A DNA stretch of 64,000 nucleotides, taken from assembly GCA_023974075.1 (NCBI GenBank), contig CM043801.1, positions 18,926,781 through 18,990,780 on the forward strand, written 5' to 3'. This DNA comes from Chaenocephalus aceratus. Lineage: Eukaryota > Chordata > Actinopteri > Perciformes > Channichthyidae. The position numbers and the translations under genes are program-made. Under the pieces are notes generated by a model. The model did not search any database. It was not told where the DNA came from and saw only the letters and a list, made by a program, of their open reading frames with translations. Of this stretch, positions 23,101 to 34,894 are shown in pieces. Numbering within the stretch: position 1 is the stretch's first letter; each line of letters opens with the position of its first letter.

Positions 23101-24130
23101 CTAGTAATGTTATCAGAGGTGAAAAAAGTACTCAGATCTTGTACTTAAGTAAAATAACTAGTGTATGGAATACTTTGTTACAATTAGAAGTCCTGCAATC
23201 AAAATGTTACTCAAGTAAAAGTACAAAAGTCCAAGTACTCATGCGGATCGGACCGTTTGAGAAAAATACGTAGGCTAACATACGTTTTGATAATAATTAT
23301 TGATGTATTAAAGTGTTATCAAAGCTGGTAAAGGTGCAGCTAGTTGAAATTACTTTGTATACTGCAGGGTAGCTTGTGAATTTACTCCAGCTGTAGCTAA
23401 AGTCTTATTTAAGTGTTGTTTATATTTCATTAACCTGCAAATCTGCAAAGTAACTTAAGGCATTCAATACATGTAGGCTATTGGAGTAAAAGTACACGAT
23501 TTATGTCTGAATTGTAGTGGAGTAAAAGTACAAAGTAGCATTATATAGAAATACTCAAGTAAAGTCCAAGTCCCATTGTACTTAGGTGCAGTACTTGAGT
23601 ATACACTTAACACCACTGAATGTTATTTAATTAGCCATTATGCTTTTGCTAAAATCGAGGGAATGAAAGCATAGCACATAATGCTTCTCCTGATGACATA
23701 AATTAAGATCAACCAAGACTGTTGCCACAATGCCACGGATTATTGGCAATTTGAACAGCATCGTTATCCTTTTACGCTTTATTACACAATATTGATTGAA
23801 CGCAGTACAACCAGCTAGCTGATAACAGTGACGCTTTCGTAACAGAAAAACCGAGAAATGTGAGGCGATTCAACTGCTCCGTGTCTGTAGCAGTAAACCT
23901 TTAGTTACAAACCCTACTGACAAATCCATTCCTTACATTAGCTTGAGGCTTCCTCACGACCTTATCTTTAGTGGCTGCGTCAACATCGGACCCATTTTTC
24001 CGCATTTAAAAATAGAAACGATAAGTCTGACCTACGTTCAGCGTACAAGCAGAAGTGGACACATACATGTTTTTTAGATATAGCAGGAACAGAGATAGAC
24101 ATATTTTATTGTGATCTATACACTTACCAT
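20179..24130 (-). CDS. gpx4: Phospholipid hydroperoxide glutathione peroxidase (selenoprotein)
   Basis: Reduces lipid hydroperoxides in membranes using glutathione and so protects against ferroptosis. Seven exons are seen: 24130-24128 (ATG only), 22760-22666, 22439-22295, 22207-22057, 21329-21305, 21195-21136 and 20211-20179 (stop TAA). The lengths of 145, 25 and 60 nt match the vertebrate gene, and the corrected product is 170 residues, the size of cytosolic GPX4. The catalytic residues are in place: selenocysteine (TGA at 22400-22402) in NVASKUGKTKVNY, Gln in FPCNQFGGQ, and Trp-Asn in NIKWNFTK. The basic VVKRYGP and C-terminal VEKDLPTYL are also seen. Exon 4 lacks one base. A SECIS follows in the 3' UTR. 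Confidence 0.93.
20411..20943 (+). mobile_element. PIF/Harbinger-type non-autonomous element with a MADF-like exon remnant
   Basis: It is flanked by TTA on both sides (20408-20410 and 20944-20946) and bounded by inverted repeats starting CGGCCCGTCTACAC. TTA duplications are typical of PIF/Harbinger. Inside, 20661-20771 reads [20 protein letters not shown] and ends at a plausible donor (ACTG|gtaggt). This resembles the start of a degenerate MADF domain, a common partner gene in fish Harbinger elements. It sits in gpx4 intron 6. The same family is seen as end fragments near 32072 and 33404. Confidence 0.75.
22057..22207 (-). CDS. gpx4: gpx4 exon 4, one base short
   Basis: Reads [17 protein letters not shown], after which one base is missing near 22158 (TACAATGCGAGTTTGACC). 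Restoring a single base gives the conserved [19 protein letters not shown], and the exon becomes 152 nt, the length needed to join exon 5 in phase. As written, translation stops after about ten codons. Both splice sites look intact. Confidence 0.88.
22295..22439 (-). CDS. gpx4: gpx4 exon 3 with the selenocysteine UGA
   Basis: Reads [12 protein letters not shown], then TGA (Sec), then [20 protein letters not shown] and [15 protein letters not shown]. The UGA is at the conserved active-site position, and the frame continues past it to a normal donor, so this is recoding and not a broken gene. Confidence 0.93.
23114..23618 (+). mobile_element. hAT non-autonomous element, intron 1 of gpx4
   Basis: A perfect 8-bp target duplication AATGTTAT lies at 23106-23113 and 23619-23626. 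The ends are CAGAGGTGAAAAAAGTACTC and, inverted, CAGTGGTGTTAAGTG, a known abundant fish hAT MITE pattern with AAGTACTTGAGTA-like internal motifs. A second member of this family is at 45205-48692. Confidence 0.88.
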
Positions 24131-24273
24131 GCTTCTCACTACTCCTCTGCTTCCTAACAGACCTAACAACAGTGTAGATTTGTACTAGCCCACATTTCCG
24201 CTGCGACCTTTGTCACGTGATCTGTTAGCACCGCCCACCGAGTGACGCACTGCGCACCGACTGGCACCGACCT

Positions 24274-24495
24274 GGCGAAGTCCCTCCTCTTCCGGGGAGC
24301 TCTCATGGGACCTTTATTTCGGAAAAATTATGTATTGAAGTCAATGAGAGAGAAAGATTATATTTCGATCCCGTTTTGAATTGTGCCACGAATTACACGT
24401 ATGATGTTTGTCAATTTTAAAAGATAATTTTGCAAGACAAAAAAATGTAAAAATGTGAGTAAGTTTTTTGTGTGAAACCTCAATCAACTACATCT
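24274..24495 (+). repeat. Isolated end of a SWIM-YqaJ/THAP transposon, upstream of gpx4
   Basis: GGCGAAGTCCCTCCTCTTCC and about 200 following bases match the terminal region of the elements at 36648 and 50611 (shared blocks GAAGTCAATG, GATCCCGTTT, GTGCCACGAAT, ATGATGTTTGTCAATTT). The internal genes are absent. It begins about 145 bp upstream of the gpx4 ATG, so it may overlap the promoter region. Confidence 0.75.
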
Positions 24496-24498
24496 CTT

Positions 24499-24600
24499 AG
24501 GGGTGGGTGATATACAACATCTGGATTCGATCCGATACCAAGTATTTCAGGGCAGTATCGCCAATACCGATACCTATACTTTTTTAAATGAAAAGCGTCT
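24499..24600 (+). repeat. End of a common fish repeat (GGGGTGGGTGATA type)
   Basis: AGGGGTGGGTGATATACAAC with GATTCGATCCGATACCAAGT and an imperfect ATCGCCAATACCGATACC is the terminal pattern of a widespread fish DNA transposon. The other end was not found. Confidence 0.45.
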
Positions 24601-25555
24601 TATGTACTTTCATATAGGGGAGAGTTGCATGACATGATTTTTTTAGCTGAAAGCATCATACATAGACAGTGGCGGCGCCAGAGTATTTTTGTTGGGTAAT
24701 CTATGGTAGGGCTAACCCATACAGTGGTGGGGGCTCAAGTCAGTATTTGCAATGTAATTACATACACGCTATATTGCCCCCCTTGACAGTGAAACGCCGC
24801 GTGTGAGGTTTAGATTATTTCCCTGTCTCAATCCAAATTGAACTGTATGAAATAAAAAGGCACATTTGTCTTGTAGTAAATAAAAAGGGCGACCTGAGCC
24901 AATCCTGCAATTTCCCCACAAGTGAAAGAGTTGACATGCTGAAAACCCAACCCCTGCAGGGGGGTCTGAGGGGATTCTCCCCCAGGAGATTTTTGGAAAT
25001 ATAAAAATAAAATACACATTCTGGTACTCTCTTGAGAAGAAAAATAAATAAATCTATTACTACACGACATATTTAAAAAAAATGAATGCCATTTTAGTTT
25101 TTGTTACTTTGTTCTGAAAGCTGAACCTGCTGCTCCTCACAGAGAGAAGAGGGAAGAGGCTGTGTGAATACATTGTGGATAAGGGTGGATAGCCCTCATT
25201 GGTGTGTCAAATGAAAGACAGCCCACACACCTATCAATCATCAAACCATGGGGTCTTATTTCATTAAGTGTTGATTTCTATCAACACGTAATGTTGTATC
25301 GATGTATATAGAGATGTACTACAGCAAAGTATTCTCCGTTGGGATTTCTTGCAACAACACCTGCAACGCCGTTATCTTGATTCTAATTGGCCAGAAGACA
25401 TTATCAAAGATGTTCTATTGAGAAGACTATCACTACGTGACAAAAGTTTTCAAAACCGTTTCTAGTCTTCGGTATTTCCAGACAAGTGGCTACTGAAATC
25501 AATCTTACTAACTGCTGTGTGTGCAATTTACTCCGCGTGAGGCTATGGGCATAGA

Positions 25556-25873
25556 TATGTCTCATAATTATTTGTGTGAACATACAAATAATTTGTGTGT
25601 AAATATGTGATTTGTAAATGTAAAACACCATTCACAAATGCATTTAAAAGATTTGCAAACTCACAAAAAATGTGCAAGTGTAAAACGGATCTGCAAATAC
25701 GCTAAATATTTTCACAAATAAAAAAAAGATCTGTGAATATCTCTTTAACATTTACAACTTTCGATCAGGCATTTGTGAATCCATTTTGTATTTGTCGACC
25801 AAAAATGCGCTTGCGGATCTCAAATCTCTGCTCGTGGATCGTCTTTTTACACACACGAAATGTTGAGACATAT
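25556..25873. mobile_element. Candidate MITE with ATATGTCTCA ends
   Basis: ATATGTCTCATAATTATTTG at the left is matched in inverted form by GAAATGTTGAGACATAT at the right, about 315 bp apart. The interior repeats ATTTGTGAAT-like motifs. No coding capacity. Confidence 0.5.
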
Positions 25874-26046
25874 TTTCCGCCGGTCTCTTCTAAAATCTAC
25901 TCGTGTCACTCGGTTATTTTCGGAAACCACGTGATTGCCCGCTGATGACGACATTTCCGCATGATTTCAAAGTAAGAGCATGATGGTTTGTTTAATGCTC
26001 TGTTTTTATATTATAATGAACAGCGGAACGTTAGATGCATTTTGTA

Positions 26047-26081
26047 TCATCATCATCATCATCATCTATCATCATCATCAT

Positions 26082-26115
<34 letters not shown>

Positions 26116-26119
26116 CCAC

Positions 26120-26161
<42 letters not shown>
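26047..26161. repeat. (ATC)n trinucleotide array
   Basis: More than 30 ATC units with a few interruptions. Open frames over it are poly-His or poly-Ile artefacts of the repeat. Confidence 0.95.
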
Positions 26162-26286
26162 GTTATAGTGACACAGTTAGTTTGTGTTAGTTTATTGGTT
26201 CAATACAGCATATATCGAGCGCTTTCGTTGATGTTGAAGTACAGGCTATAGCCTACACCACTTTCGGGTCCCGGGGAGCAGCTGGC

Positions 26287-28797
26287 AGCGAAGCAGCCCA
26301 GACAAGTTGATAACGCCATATCAACTTGAAAGGATATGGCGTTCCACTAAACTTGAAGAATCTCGTTTAATTTGGCATATTACTCTCAATGAATATAAGA
26401 AAGCACTGCGTAAAGCGAGAGCAGCCTACTACTCTTCATTAATAGATGAGAATAAGAATAATGCAAGATTTCTTTTCAGCACTGTAGCCAGGCTGACAGA
26501 GAGCCACAGCTCCATTGAGCCTTCTATTCCCATAGCACTCAGTAGCAATGATTTTATGTGCTTTTTTAACGATAAAATTGTTACTCTTAGAAACAAAATT
26601 AATGACCTCTTGCCTTTGACCAGTATAGTGTTTATCAACAGCTCCCGGAAACGTAAGTCTAATATTACACTAGATAGTAAACTAGAATGCTTTTCAGCCA
26701 TAAACCTTGAACAATTACATTCAATGATTCTCTCTTCTAAACCATCAACGTGCATGTTAGACCCAATTCCAAGTAAGCTGTTGAAGGAAGTTTTTCCATT
26801 AATTAGCACTTCTTTATTAAATATTATGAATATGTCTTTATTATCAGGCTATGTTCCACAATCATTCAAAGTAGCAGTGATAAAACCGCTTCTTAAAAAG
26901 CACAACCTCGATCCAGAGGTTTTAGCCAACTATAGACCTATTTCTAATCTTCCGTTCCTCTCAAAGATTCTTGAGAAAGCGGTCGCAAAACAGTTGTGTG
27001 ATTACTTAAAAAACAATGATTTATTTGAAGATTTTCAGTCTGGCTTTAGAACACATCATAGCACAGAGACAGCTCTGGTTAAAGTCACAAATGACATTCT
27101 AATAGCCTCAGACAAGGGGACTTGTCTCTATTCTTGTTTTGCTCGATCTCAGTGCTGCATTTGATACTATCGACCATGACATCCTATTGCAAAGACTAGA
27201 GCACTTAGTTGGCATACAGGGAACTGCTTTAGGCTGGTTTAGGTCCTATCTATCTGAACGCTCTCAGTTTGTACGTGTCGACGATGAATCTTCCACGCAA
27301 ACCAAAGTTAGCCATGGAGTGCCACAGGGCTCAGTGCTCGGACCTATTTTGTTCACATTATATATGCTTCCATTAGGCAATATTATAAGGAATCATTCTG
27401 TAAACTTTCATTGTTATGCGGATGATACTCAACTATATTTATCAATCAAGCCTGATGAAATTATCATCTAAATAAAATTCAAGACTGCCTTAAGTTATTG
27501 TACTTGGCCCGAAGAATCTACGAAACAAATTATCTAAAGATATACTAACTATGGATGGCATTAATTTGGCCTCCAGTGAGACTATAAGGAATCTTGGTGT
27601 TATATTGATCAGGATTTATCCTTTAACGCCCACATAAAATCAATTTCAAGGACCGCCTACTTCCATCTACGTAACATTGCAAAAATCAGGCATAGCTTGC
27701 CTCAAAACGATGCAGAGAAACTAGTCCATGCATTGGTTACTTCTAGACTGGATTATTGTAACTCTTTATTATCAGGGAGTACCAAGAAGTCAGTCAAGTC
27801 GCTTCAGCTGATTCAAAATGCTGCAGCTCGTGTACTAACCAGAGTTAGGAAAAGGGACCACATTACTCCTGTTCTGGTTGCCTTACACTGGCTCCCTATA
27901 GAACACAAGATAGAATTTAAAATTCTTCTTCTCGCCTACAAAGCCCTTAATGGGCAGGCGCCATCTTACCTTAAAGAACTCATTATACCCTACTGTCCTA
28001 CTAGGGCATTGCGTTCCAAGAATGCAGGGTTGTTGGTTGTTCCTAGAATCTCTAAAAGTACAATGGGAGCCAGAGCCTTTTCTTATCAAGCTCCACATTT
28101 GTGGAATCAGCTTCCAGTTTGTGTTCGGGCGGCAGACACCCTATCCGTTTTTAAGAGTGCGCTTAAGACCTTCCTTTTTGATAAAGCTTATAGTTAGGGC
28201 TGATTAGATTCAGCCTCTAGTTTTGCTGATATAGGCTTAGTTTGTCGGGGGACATCTTACTTCTTCCTTCTCTCTGTCTGTACCTGTGTCCTCTCATGTT
28301 CCGATTAACCCAGCTTCCCCACATGTCTTTCTTTTTGGTGTCTATATACGCCGGGATCCGGAGTCATGGATGATCCTGTGGTCCTGTGTCCTGGATCGCG
28401 AGCGCTGGATCTTGAGTCGTGGCTGTGGTTCTGGATCATCGGTCCTGGATGGATATCCTCGTGGATCATCTTCCTATTATACACACATGCATTTCCAAAC
28501 ATTTGGACTACCTATGTTGCAAATGTATTATCTTTTCAATTTACACACGGCATCTATTGCACGTCTGTCCGTCCTGGGAGAGGGATCCCTCCTCTGTTGC
28601 TCTCCCTGAGGTTTCTCCCATTTTTCCTTTAAAACTGGGTTTTTCTTCGGAAGTTTTTCCTTGTACGATGTGAGGGTCTAAGGACAGAGGGTGTCGTATT
28701 GTCATACTGATATTCTGTACACACTGTGAAGACCACTGAGACAAATGTAACATTTGTGATATTGGGCTATATAAATAAACATTGATTGATTGATTGA
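26287..28797 (+). mobile_element. L2-type LINE, 5'-truncated
   Basis: Holds an RT domain followed by an L2-type 3' UTR (GGTTTCTCCCATTTTTCC, GTTTTTCCTTGTACGATG, GATATTGGGCTATATAAATA) and a TTGATTGATTGA tail, the tandem short-motif end typical of L2. The 5' end is missing. The frame is interrupted near 27140, after 27471 and near 27690. Confidence 0.88.
26307..28197 (+). pseudogene. L2 ORF2 reverse transcriptase, broken
   Basis: Successive open pieces cover 26307-27164, 27139-27471 and 27697-28197. The motifs in order are [89 protein letters not shown] and, after a break, the C-terminal THVRKRDHITPVLVALHWLP-like region (RKRDHITPVLVALHWLPI). The catalytic YADD is intact, but one frameshift and at least one stop make it non-functional. 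Confidence 0.86.
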
Positions 28798-28799
28798 GA

Positions 28800-29363
28800 T
28801 AAAACTCTTTCTTCATTGTTTGTTGTGTATTCAGTCAAGCGGGTCGAAGTTACAAAGCACTTCACATCTTATTAATCGGCCTAATTTTACTTTACCAGTG
28901 CAGTAATAAAGTAATCTGTAGAAAAGCACCGTATTTAGGTTAGCCTTCATAGTAAGGCTACAAATGGTCGAGGATCTCATTATTTGACCTTGAGGGATAT
29001 AGGCCTACACTGTGGCCCTAAGGCAAATGCTCCATTATCTGTATCAAATGCAGACATTGATGCCACCAATGTCACAATAAAAATAGAAAGTACTACAAAT
29101 AAACTGGAATTCATTTACATCTTAAATTATGAATATATATACACAAAAAAGGTTTACAAATATCCAACCTTCAAATTGCTTTTTTAATCAACACTGCTCT
29201 GCACACTTGCTAAAGAACATTTGTGTGGAAATCTCAATTCATTTGTGGGGCTGCGTGAGTATGGCCAAAAGGAGTAAATCTCACTGTAAACTATTTAATC
29301 ATCACCAAATTCTGTGTCATTATGACCGATCATAACTCAGCTTTATGCAGACATACATTTAGC
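28800..29363. other. No feature recognised
   Basis: AT-rich sequence between the L2 copy and the hAT element. I see no gene, repeat end or structured RNA here. Confidence 0.4.
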
Positions 29364-30416
29364 ATGGTGGACAGGGCCGGTTTCTTGGCATAGGCGACAT
29401 AGGCGGTCGCCTAGGGCGACATTTTGACTGTTTGCGCTCATCCTAATGTTCGGCCTTGATGTAACAACATTCATAATTAAGTCAAGGTAACACCCTTTTT
29501 CACCCCGGTTACACTTTTCATTTGCCCCGTACGATGGGCGCTGTAAGTGATGAAAGTGGGGGGTGTTGGCTTATCAGGCGTCCGCAGCTCACAGCCAAAG
29601 TGGGTGTGGGATCGAGCGAGAGAGATAAATGCAATTTATGCAAACAAATATTTCCAAGGCACTCTTTTATAATTATTGGGGTAAACAGGTTTGAAATCAT
29701 TTCAATGTTTACTATAGGACAGTAAACCAGACATATCGTTTAAACTTGAGAGATACAAAAATATGCAGAAATAAATGTTAACTAGGTAAAATAAGATATG
29801 AATGAACAACAAAATAAAATAAGTTGCATTTATTTGTTATTGGCTATGGTAGGTTATTGGTTATGTTCACATATTTGGTTATTAAAATGGAAACCAATCT
29901 TTTTCGTATGGGTGTTTAGAGTTGTACCCCCTAGGTCAGGTCTCTAATAATGTGTGCTCAAAGTGCACCCGATTGAAGCATTTTACTTTAAATGTTCAAA
30001 CATTTCTTCCGGGGGGGCATACCCCGGACCCCCCCAGAGGATGTGACGTCCACACCCCCAATTCAAACATGTTCATACAATACCGAATACATTTGAAGCC
30101 TTTTTGATGTATATAACCAACATGTCAATACGTTTCTGTTTTTGTAGTATATTGGTCTTTTGTAGAGATTTTTCATTTATTCTTTATATATTCTATTGTG
30201 TATTCCTTGGGTACTTTTATCTTTTCTATTATACGATTGAAGTAAATGTGGGAAGCATTTAACAACAGCCATTTACTTCAAAGATTGTTCTCAATGTTAT
30301 TCTTATTTTTGTTAATCCTGGAAGAATGCCAGAAAAAAAATACATTCTCTTCAAGAATAAAAAAAACATGACATTAGTAATTGTGAAAACAAATTAAATA
30401 AGTTGTTAGGTTAAGT

Positions 30417-31509
30417 CAGGGCCGGTTTTTTGGCAAGGCAACATAGGCGGTTGCCTAGGGCGCCAGATCTGGGGGGGGGGGGGGGCGCTGCGCTGGCAGC
30501 TCTGGGAGGGAAAAAAAACATTTTGACTGTTTGCGCTCATCCTAATTTTCGGCCTTGATGTAACAACATTCATAATTAAGTCAAGGGTAACACCCTTTTC
30601 ACCCCGGTTACACTTTTCATTTGCCCTGTACGATGGACGTTGTAAGTGATGAAAGTGTGGAGTGTTGGCTTATCTGGCACCCGCAGCTCACAGCCAAAGT
30701 GGGTGTGGGATCGAGCGAGAGAGATAAAGCAATTTATGCAAACAAATATTTCCAAGGCACTCTTTTATAATTATTGGGGTAAACAGGTTTGAAATAATTT
30801 CAATGTTTACTATAGGACAGTAAACCAGACATATCGTTTAAAACTTGAGAGATACAAAAATATGCAGAAATAAATGTTAACTAGGTAAAATAAGATATGA
30901 ATGAACAACAAAAATAAAATAAGTTGCATTTATTTGTTATTGGCTATCGTAGGTTATTGGTTATGTTCACATATTTGGTTATTAAAATGTAAACCAATCT
31001 TTTCATATGGGTGTTTAGAGTTGTACCTCCTAGGTCAGGTCTCTAATAATGTGTGCTCAAAGTGCACCCGATTGAAGCATTTTACTTTAAATGTTCAAAC
31101 ATTTCTTCCTGGGGGGCATACCCCCAGACCCCCCAGAGGATGTGACGTCCACACCCCAATTCAAACATGTTCATACAATACCGAATACATTTGAAGCCTT
31201 TTTGATGTATATAACCAACATGTCAATACGTTTCTGTTTTTGTAGTATATTGGTCTTTTGTAGAGATTTTTCATTATTCTTTATATTCTATTGTGTATTC
31301 CTTGGGTACTTTTATCTTTTCTATTATACGATTGAAGTAAATGTGGGAAGCGTTAACAACAGCCATTTACTTCAAAGATTGTTCTCAATGTTATTCTTAT
31401 TTTTGTTAATCCTGGAAGAATGCCAGAAAAAAATACATTCTCTTCAAGAATAAAAAAAACATGACATTAGTAATTGTGAAAACAAATTAAATAAGTTGTT
31501 AGGTTAAGT
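30417..31509 (+). repeat. Middle tandem unit of the hAT array
   Basis: It aligns with 29372-30416 nearly base for base, with small indels, including the G run after CAGATCTGGGG and the closing block AAATTAAATAAGTTGTTAGG. Confidence 0.85.
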
Positions 31510-32071
31510 CAGGGCCGGTTTTTGGCATAGGCGACATAGGCGGTTGCCTAGGGCGCCAGATCTGGGGGGGCAGCTCTGGGAGGGAAACAAATATTTTGAC
31601 TGTTTGCGCTCATCCTAATTTTCGGCCTTGATGTAACAACATTCATAAGTAAGTCAAGGTAACACCCTTTTCACCCCGGTTACACTTTTCATTTGCCCTG
31701 TACGATGGACGCTGTAAGTGATGAAAGTGTGGGGTGTTGGCTTATCTGGCACCCGCAGCTCACAGCCAAAGTGGGCATGGGATCGAGATAAATGCAATTT
31801 ATGTAAACAAATATTTCCAAGGCACTCTTTTATAATTATTGGGGTAAACAGGTTTGAAATCATTTCAATGTATACTATAGGACAGTAACCAACAATATCG
31901 TTTAAAACTTGGGAGATACACATAAATGTTAACTAGGTAAAATAAAATATGAATGAACAACAAACATAAAACAAGTTGCATTTATTTGCTATTGGCTATG
32001 GTAGGTTATTGGTTATGTTCACATATTTGGTTATTAAAATGTGAACCAATCTTTTTCATATGGGTGTTTTA

Positions 32072-32285
32072 CGGCCCGTCCACACAGCGGCGTGCGTTTC
32101 AAGCTTCACCATTCACTTTGAATGGGGTAACGTCACTTTGCTGGCGTGGCTCGCTGCAAAAGTTGAGCAATGTTCAAGTTTTGAAGCCACGGCAGAAGCG
32201 TCAGCCAATCGAATCATATGACAGTACAAGCTCTAGCCAATCAAACCGCTGCTTGTATGTCAGGGGCGGGAGATTCATGTGAGAT
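32072..32285 (+). mobile_element. End fragment of the CGGCCCGTC PIF/Harbinger family
   Basis: Begins CGGCCCGTCCACAC after TTA. It shares with the gpx4-intron copy the blocks AATGGGGTAACGTC, GCCAATCAAACCGC and GGGGCGGGAGATTCATG. It then runs directly into hAT unit sequence, so the far end and part of the host unit have been deleted. Confidence 0.7.
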
Positions 32286-32624
32286 TCAGAGAGATGTGAT
32301 GTCCTCACCCCAATTAAAACATGTTTCATATAATACTGAATACATTTGAAGCCTTTTTGATGTATATAACCAACATGTCAATACGTTTCTGTTTTTGTAG
32401 TGCATTGGTCTTTTGTAGAGATGTTTCATTTATTCTTTATATATTCTATTGTGTATTCCTTGGATACTTTTATTTGTTCTACCAAACGATTTTCTGGCAG
32501 GGGGGGGCGCCAGCTAAAATCTCACCTACGGCAGCAAATTGGTTAGAACCGGCCCTGATGGTGTAGGAAACGGGCTCCGTGTTACAAGACGGGTCGGGGG
32601 TTTGGCGGTACCACTGCAGACTCT

Positions 32625-32627
<3 letters not shown>

Positions 32628-32698
<71 letters not shown>
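32628..32698. repeat. (CA)n microsatellite
   Basis: About 35 uninterrupted CA units next to the first CCTG array. Confidence 0.95.
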
Positions 32699-32702
<4 letters not shown>

Positions 32703-32703
32703 G

Positions 32704-32839
<136 letters not shown>

Positions 32840-32992
32840 CCCGCCCTACTAGTTGTTTTGTTTGGAAAGGTTTTGTCATGACAAATGAGCGAGGGCGATG
32901 ACGTCAGAGCATCGTCCTACTGTATGTGCCGGGGCTGAGCCCCGGACAGCCCCGGCCCAATTCAACCCCTGGTTAGAGCAATAGCCCCTCCG

Positions 32993-33152
<160 letters not shown>

Positions 33153-33285
33153 CCCGCCCTACTAGTTGTTTTGTTTGGAAAGGTTTTGTCATTCTATTGC
33201 TCTTTACCGGCAGCTGCAGAGCACAGGACTTTACATTGTACTTACAATTTTACATTGTAACTTTGACCCGCTTGACTGAAGCACC

Positions 33286-33404
33286 GCGAGAGAAGCTACG
33301 CTTTGCTCCCACAATGCAGTTCGGTGAATCGTGACGTCACCCCATTCAAAGTGAATGGGCAGAAGCGTTGAAGCGGCAACGCACGCCGCCGTGTGTAGGG
33401 GCCG
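33286..33404 (-). mobile_element. Second end fragment of the CGGCCCGTC PIF/Harbinger family
   Basis: Reverse complement of the left end: CGGCCCCTACACACGGCGGC at the tip, then the CCATTCACTTTGAATGGGG and CCGAACTGCATTGTGGGAG blocks. TTA follows at 33405-33407. Truncated on the inner side. Confidence 0.7.
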
Positions 33405-33429
33405 TTACACTATAGGTGCGCCGCGTTGG

Positions 33430-34893
33430 GGGGGGGGGGGGGTGCTAGTGTGTGTTAAGATGAGAGATAAAAACCATCCCTTGATTGCAAAGTTAATGCA
33501 GACTACCTCTTCCCTGCAGCGCAATGAGATAATCAATGATGAGCTACCTGTTGGAGAGACCCTGGAACGCTTGCCTGCCTTGACAATGGAGTCACAGGTG
33601 AAAATATTTTAGATATTACAACTATATAATAATTTTGGATAAGCTTGGATAACTATAGACCAATTGCTCTGGCCAGTGTGTTATCCAAAGTCCTGGAAAG
33701 AATTTTGTTGGATAGACTATGTTCTTATTTATGTACCTCAGATAACCAGTTTGGCTTCAAGGCTAAGCATGGTACTGAGCTATGCATCTATGCTTTGAAG
33801 GAAATGGTAGAAACATATAGAAGACAGAATTCCACTGTTCTGATTGGTTTCATTGATGCCTCTAAGGCTTTTGACCGAGTTAACCATCATAAACTGTTTT
33901 TAAAATTGAGACAAAGAGGTGTGCCTAACAGTATAATTAGGATCCTGGCTTATTGGTATGCCAACCAGAGCATGCGGATCAAATGGGGGAATGCAGTCTC
34001 GGCGCCATTTGGTGTTGGTAATGGAGTCCGCCAGGGGGGGCTCCTCTCACCGAGCCTTTTTAATATCTATATGAATGATCTATCAGATGATTTAAGTGTC
34101 TGTAAAACAGGGTGTGTGATTGGTAATGTGATTGTAAACCATCTTATGTATGCCGATGATCTGGCAATTGTTTCTCCTAGCAGTGCTGGTTTTCAACAGT
34201 TGCTAAATGTTTGTTCTGATTACGGAGTCAAATTTGACGTTAAATACAATGCTAAGAAGAGCGCTGTAATGATCTGTAGAGCAAAAGGGGATAAGAACCT
34301 TTGTTTTCCAACATTCTATCTGTCAGGACAGGTGCTGTCTGTTTGCTGTAACACGAAGTATCTGGGACACATCATCACAGATGAAATGGCTGATGATGAT
34401 GACATGTATAGACAGCGGCGTGTCTTATATATACAAGCCAACATGTTTTCTAGAAAATTCTCTTGGTGTTCAGATAAGGTTAAGGTGAACCTCTTTAGAG
34501 CGTATTGCACTCCTCTCTATACTGCCCCCTTGTGGGTCAAGTATAAGAAGGCGAGCCTCCGGAAGCTCCAGGTTGCATATAATGACTGTTTGCGTATACT
34601 GCTTAGAAAACCAAGGTGGTGCAGTGCAAGTGAAATGTTCTGTAATGCACGAGTCAACACGTTCCATGCTCTTTTGAGAGGTCTGATGTACAAATTCATC
34701 TGTCGATTGAATGTTTCTCATAACTCTGTCATTATGCTGCTTTCAAATCCGTGTCTCAGTGCTGTACGATACCAGTCACCTCTGTGGAAACATTGGTATG
34801 GCTGCCTTTTTTTAGTTTGTATTTGAGTGTTGTATGTTTTGTAATAATGGACCAAGAGTCTCTTTAAATAAAGATGATGATGATGATGATGAT
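33430..34893 (+). mobile_element. Non-LTR retrotransposon (clade not assigned), 5'-truncated
   Basis: Holds an RT frame, a short 3' UTR with AATAAA just before the tail, and a terminal (GAT)n run at 34872-34892, the simple-repeat end of many LINEs. It begins after a long G run at about 33428. The family is not L2 or Tx1 by its motifs. Confidence 0.8.
33645..34826 (+). CDS. Reverse transcriptase of a fish non-LTR element, long open frame
   Basis: The 393-codon frame starts within the RT at DNYRPIALASVLSKVLERIL and continues through FGFKAKHGTELCIYALKEMV, FIDASKAFDRVNHHKLF, NGVRQGGLLSPSLFNIYMND and the catalytic LMYADDLAIV to a C-terminal region with TKYLGHIIT and LRKLQVAYNDCLRILL. The N-terminal endonuclease and the first RT motifs are missing, so the copy is truncated and cannot retrotranspose alone. 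The open length suggests a fairly young insertion. Confidence 0.85.
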   Translation: MDNYRPIALASVLSKVLERILLDRLCSYLCTSDNQFGFKAKHGTELCIYALKEMVETYRRQNSTVLIGFIDASKAFDRVNHHKLFLKLRQRGVPNSIIRILAYWYANQSMRIKWGNAVSAPFGVGNGVRQGGLLSPSLFNIYMNDLSDDLSVCKTGCVIGNVIVNHLMYADDLAIVSPSSAGFQQLLNVCSDYGVKFDVKYNAKKSAVMICRAKGDKNLCFPTFYLSGQVLSVCCNTKYLGHIITDEMADDDDMYRQRRVLYIQANMFSRKFSWCSDKVKVNLFRAYCTPLYTAPLWVKYKKASLRKLQVAYNDCLRILLRKPRWCSASEMFCNARVNTFHALLRGLMYKFICRLNVSHNSVIMLLSNPCLSAVRYQSPLWKHWYGCLFLVCI

Positions 34894-34894
34894 A

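Larger units (their letters stand above)
29372..32557 (+). mobile_element. hAT element with three internal ~1.05-kb tandem units
   Basis: The outer ends are CAGGGCCGGTTTCTTGG and, inverted at the right, CAGGGCCGGTTCTAACC. They are flanked by ATGGTGGA (29364-29371) and ATGGTGTA (32558-32565), an 8-bp duplication with one mismatch. Inside, the left-end motif recurs at 30417 and 31510, dividing the element into units of 1045, 1093 and about 1048 bp that are closely similar over most of their length. The third unit has been altered by a PIF/Harbinger-type insertion at 32072. No transposase frame is seen. Confidence 0.8.

Noticed and set aside
26047..26161. Long poly-His and poly-Ile open frames
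   Set aside because: They are simply translations of the ATC array; the same applies to the Leu-Pro-Ala-Cys and Val-Cys frames over the CCTG and CA/TG arrays.
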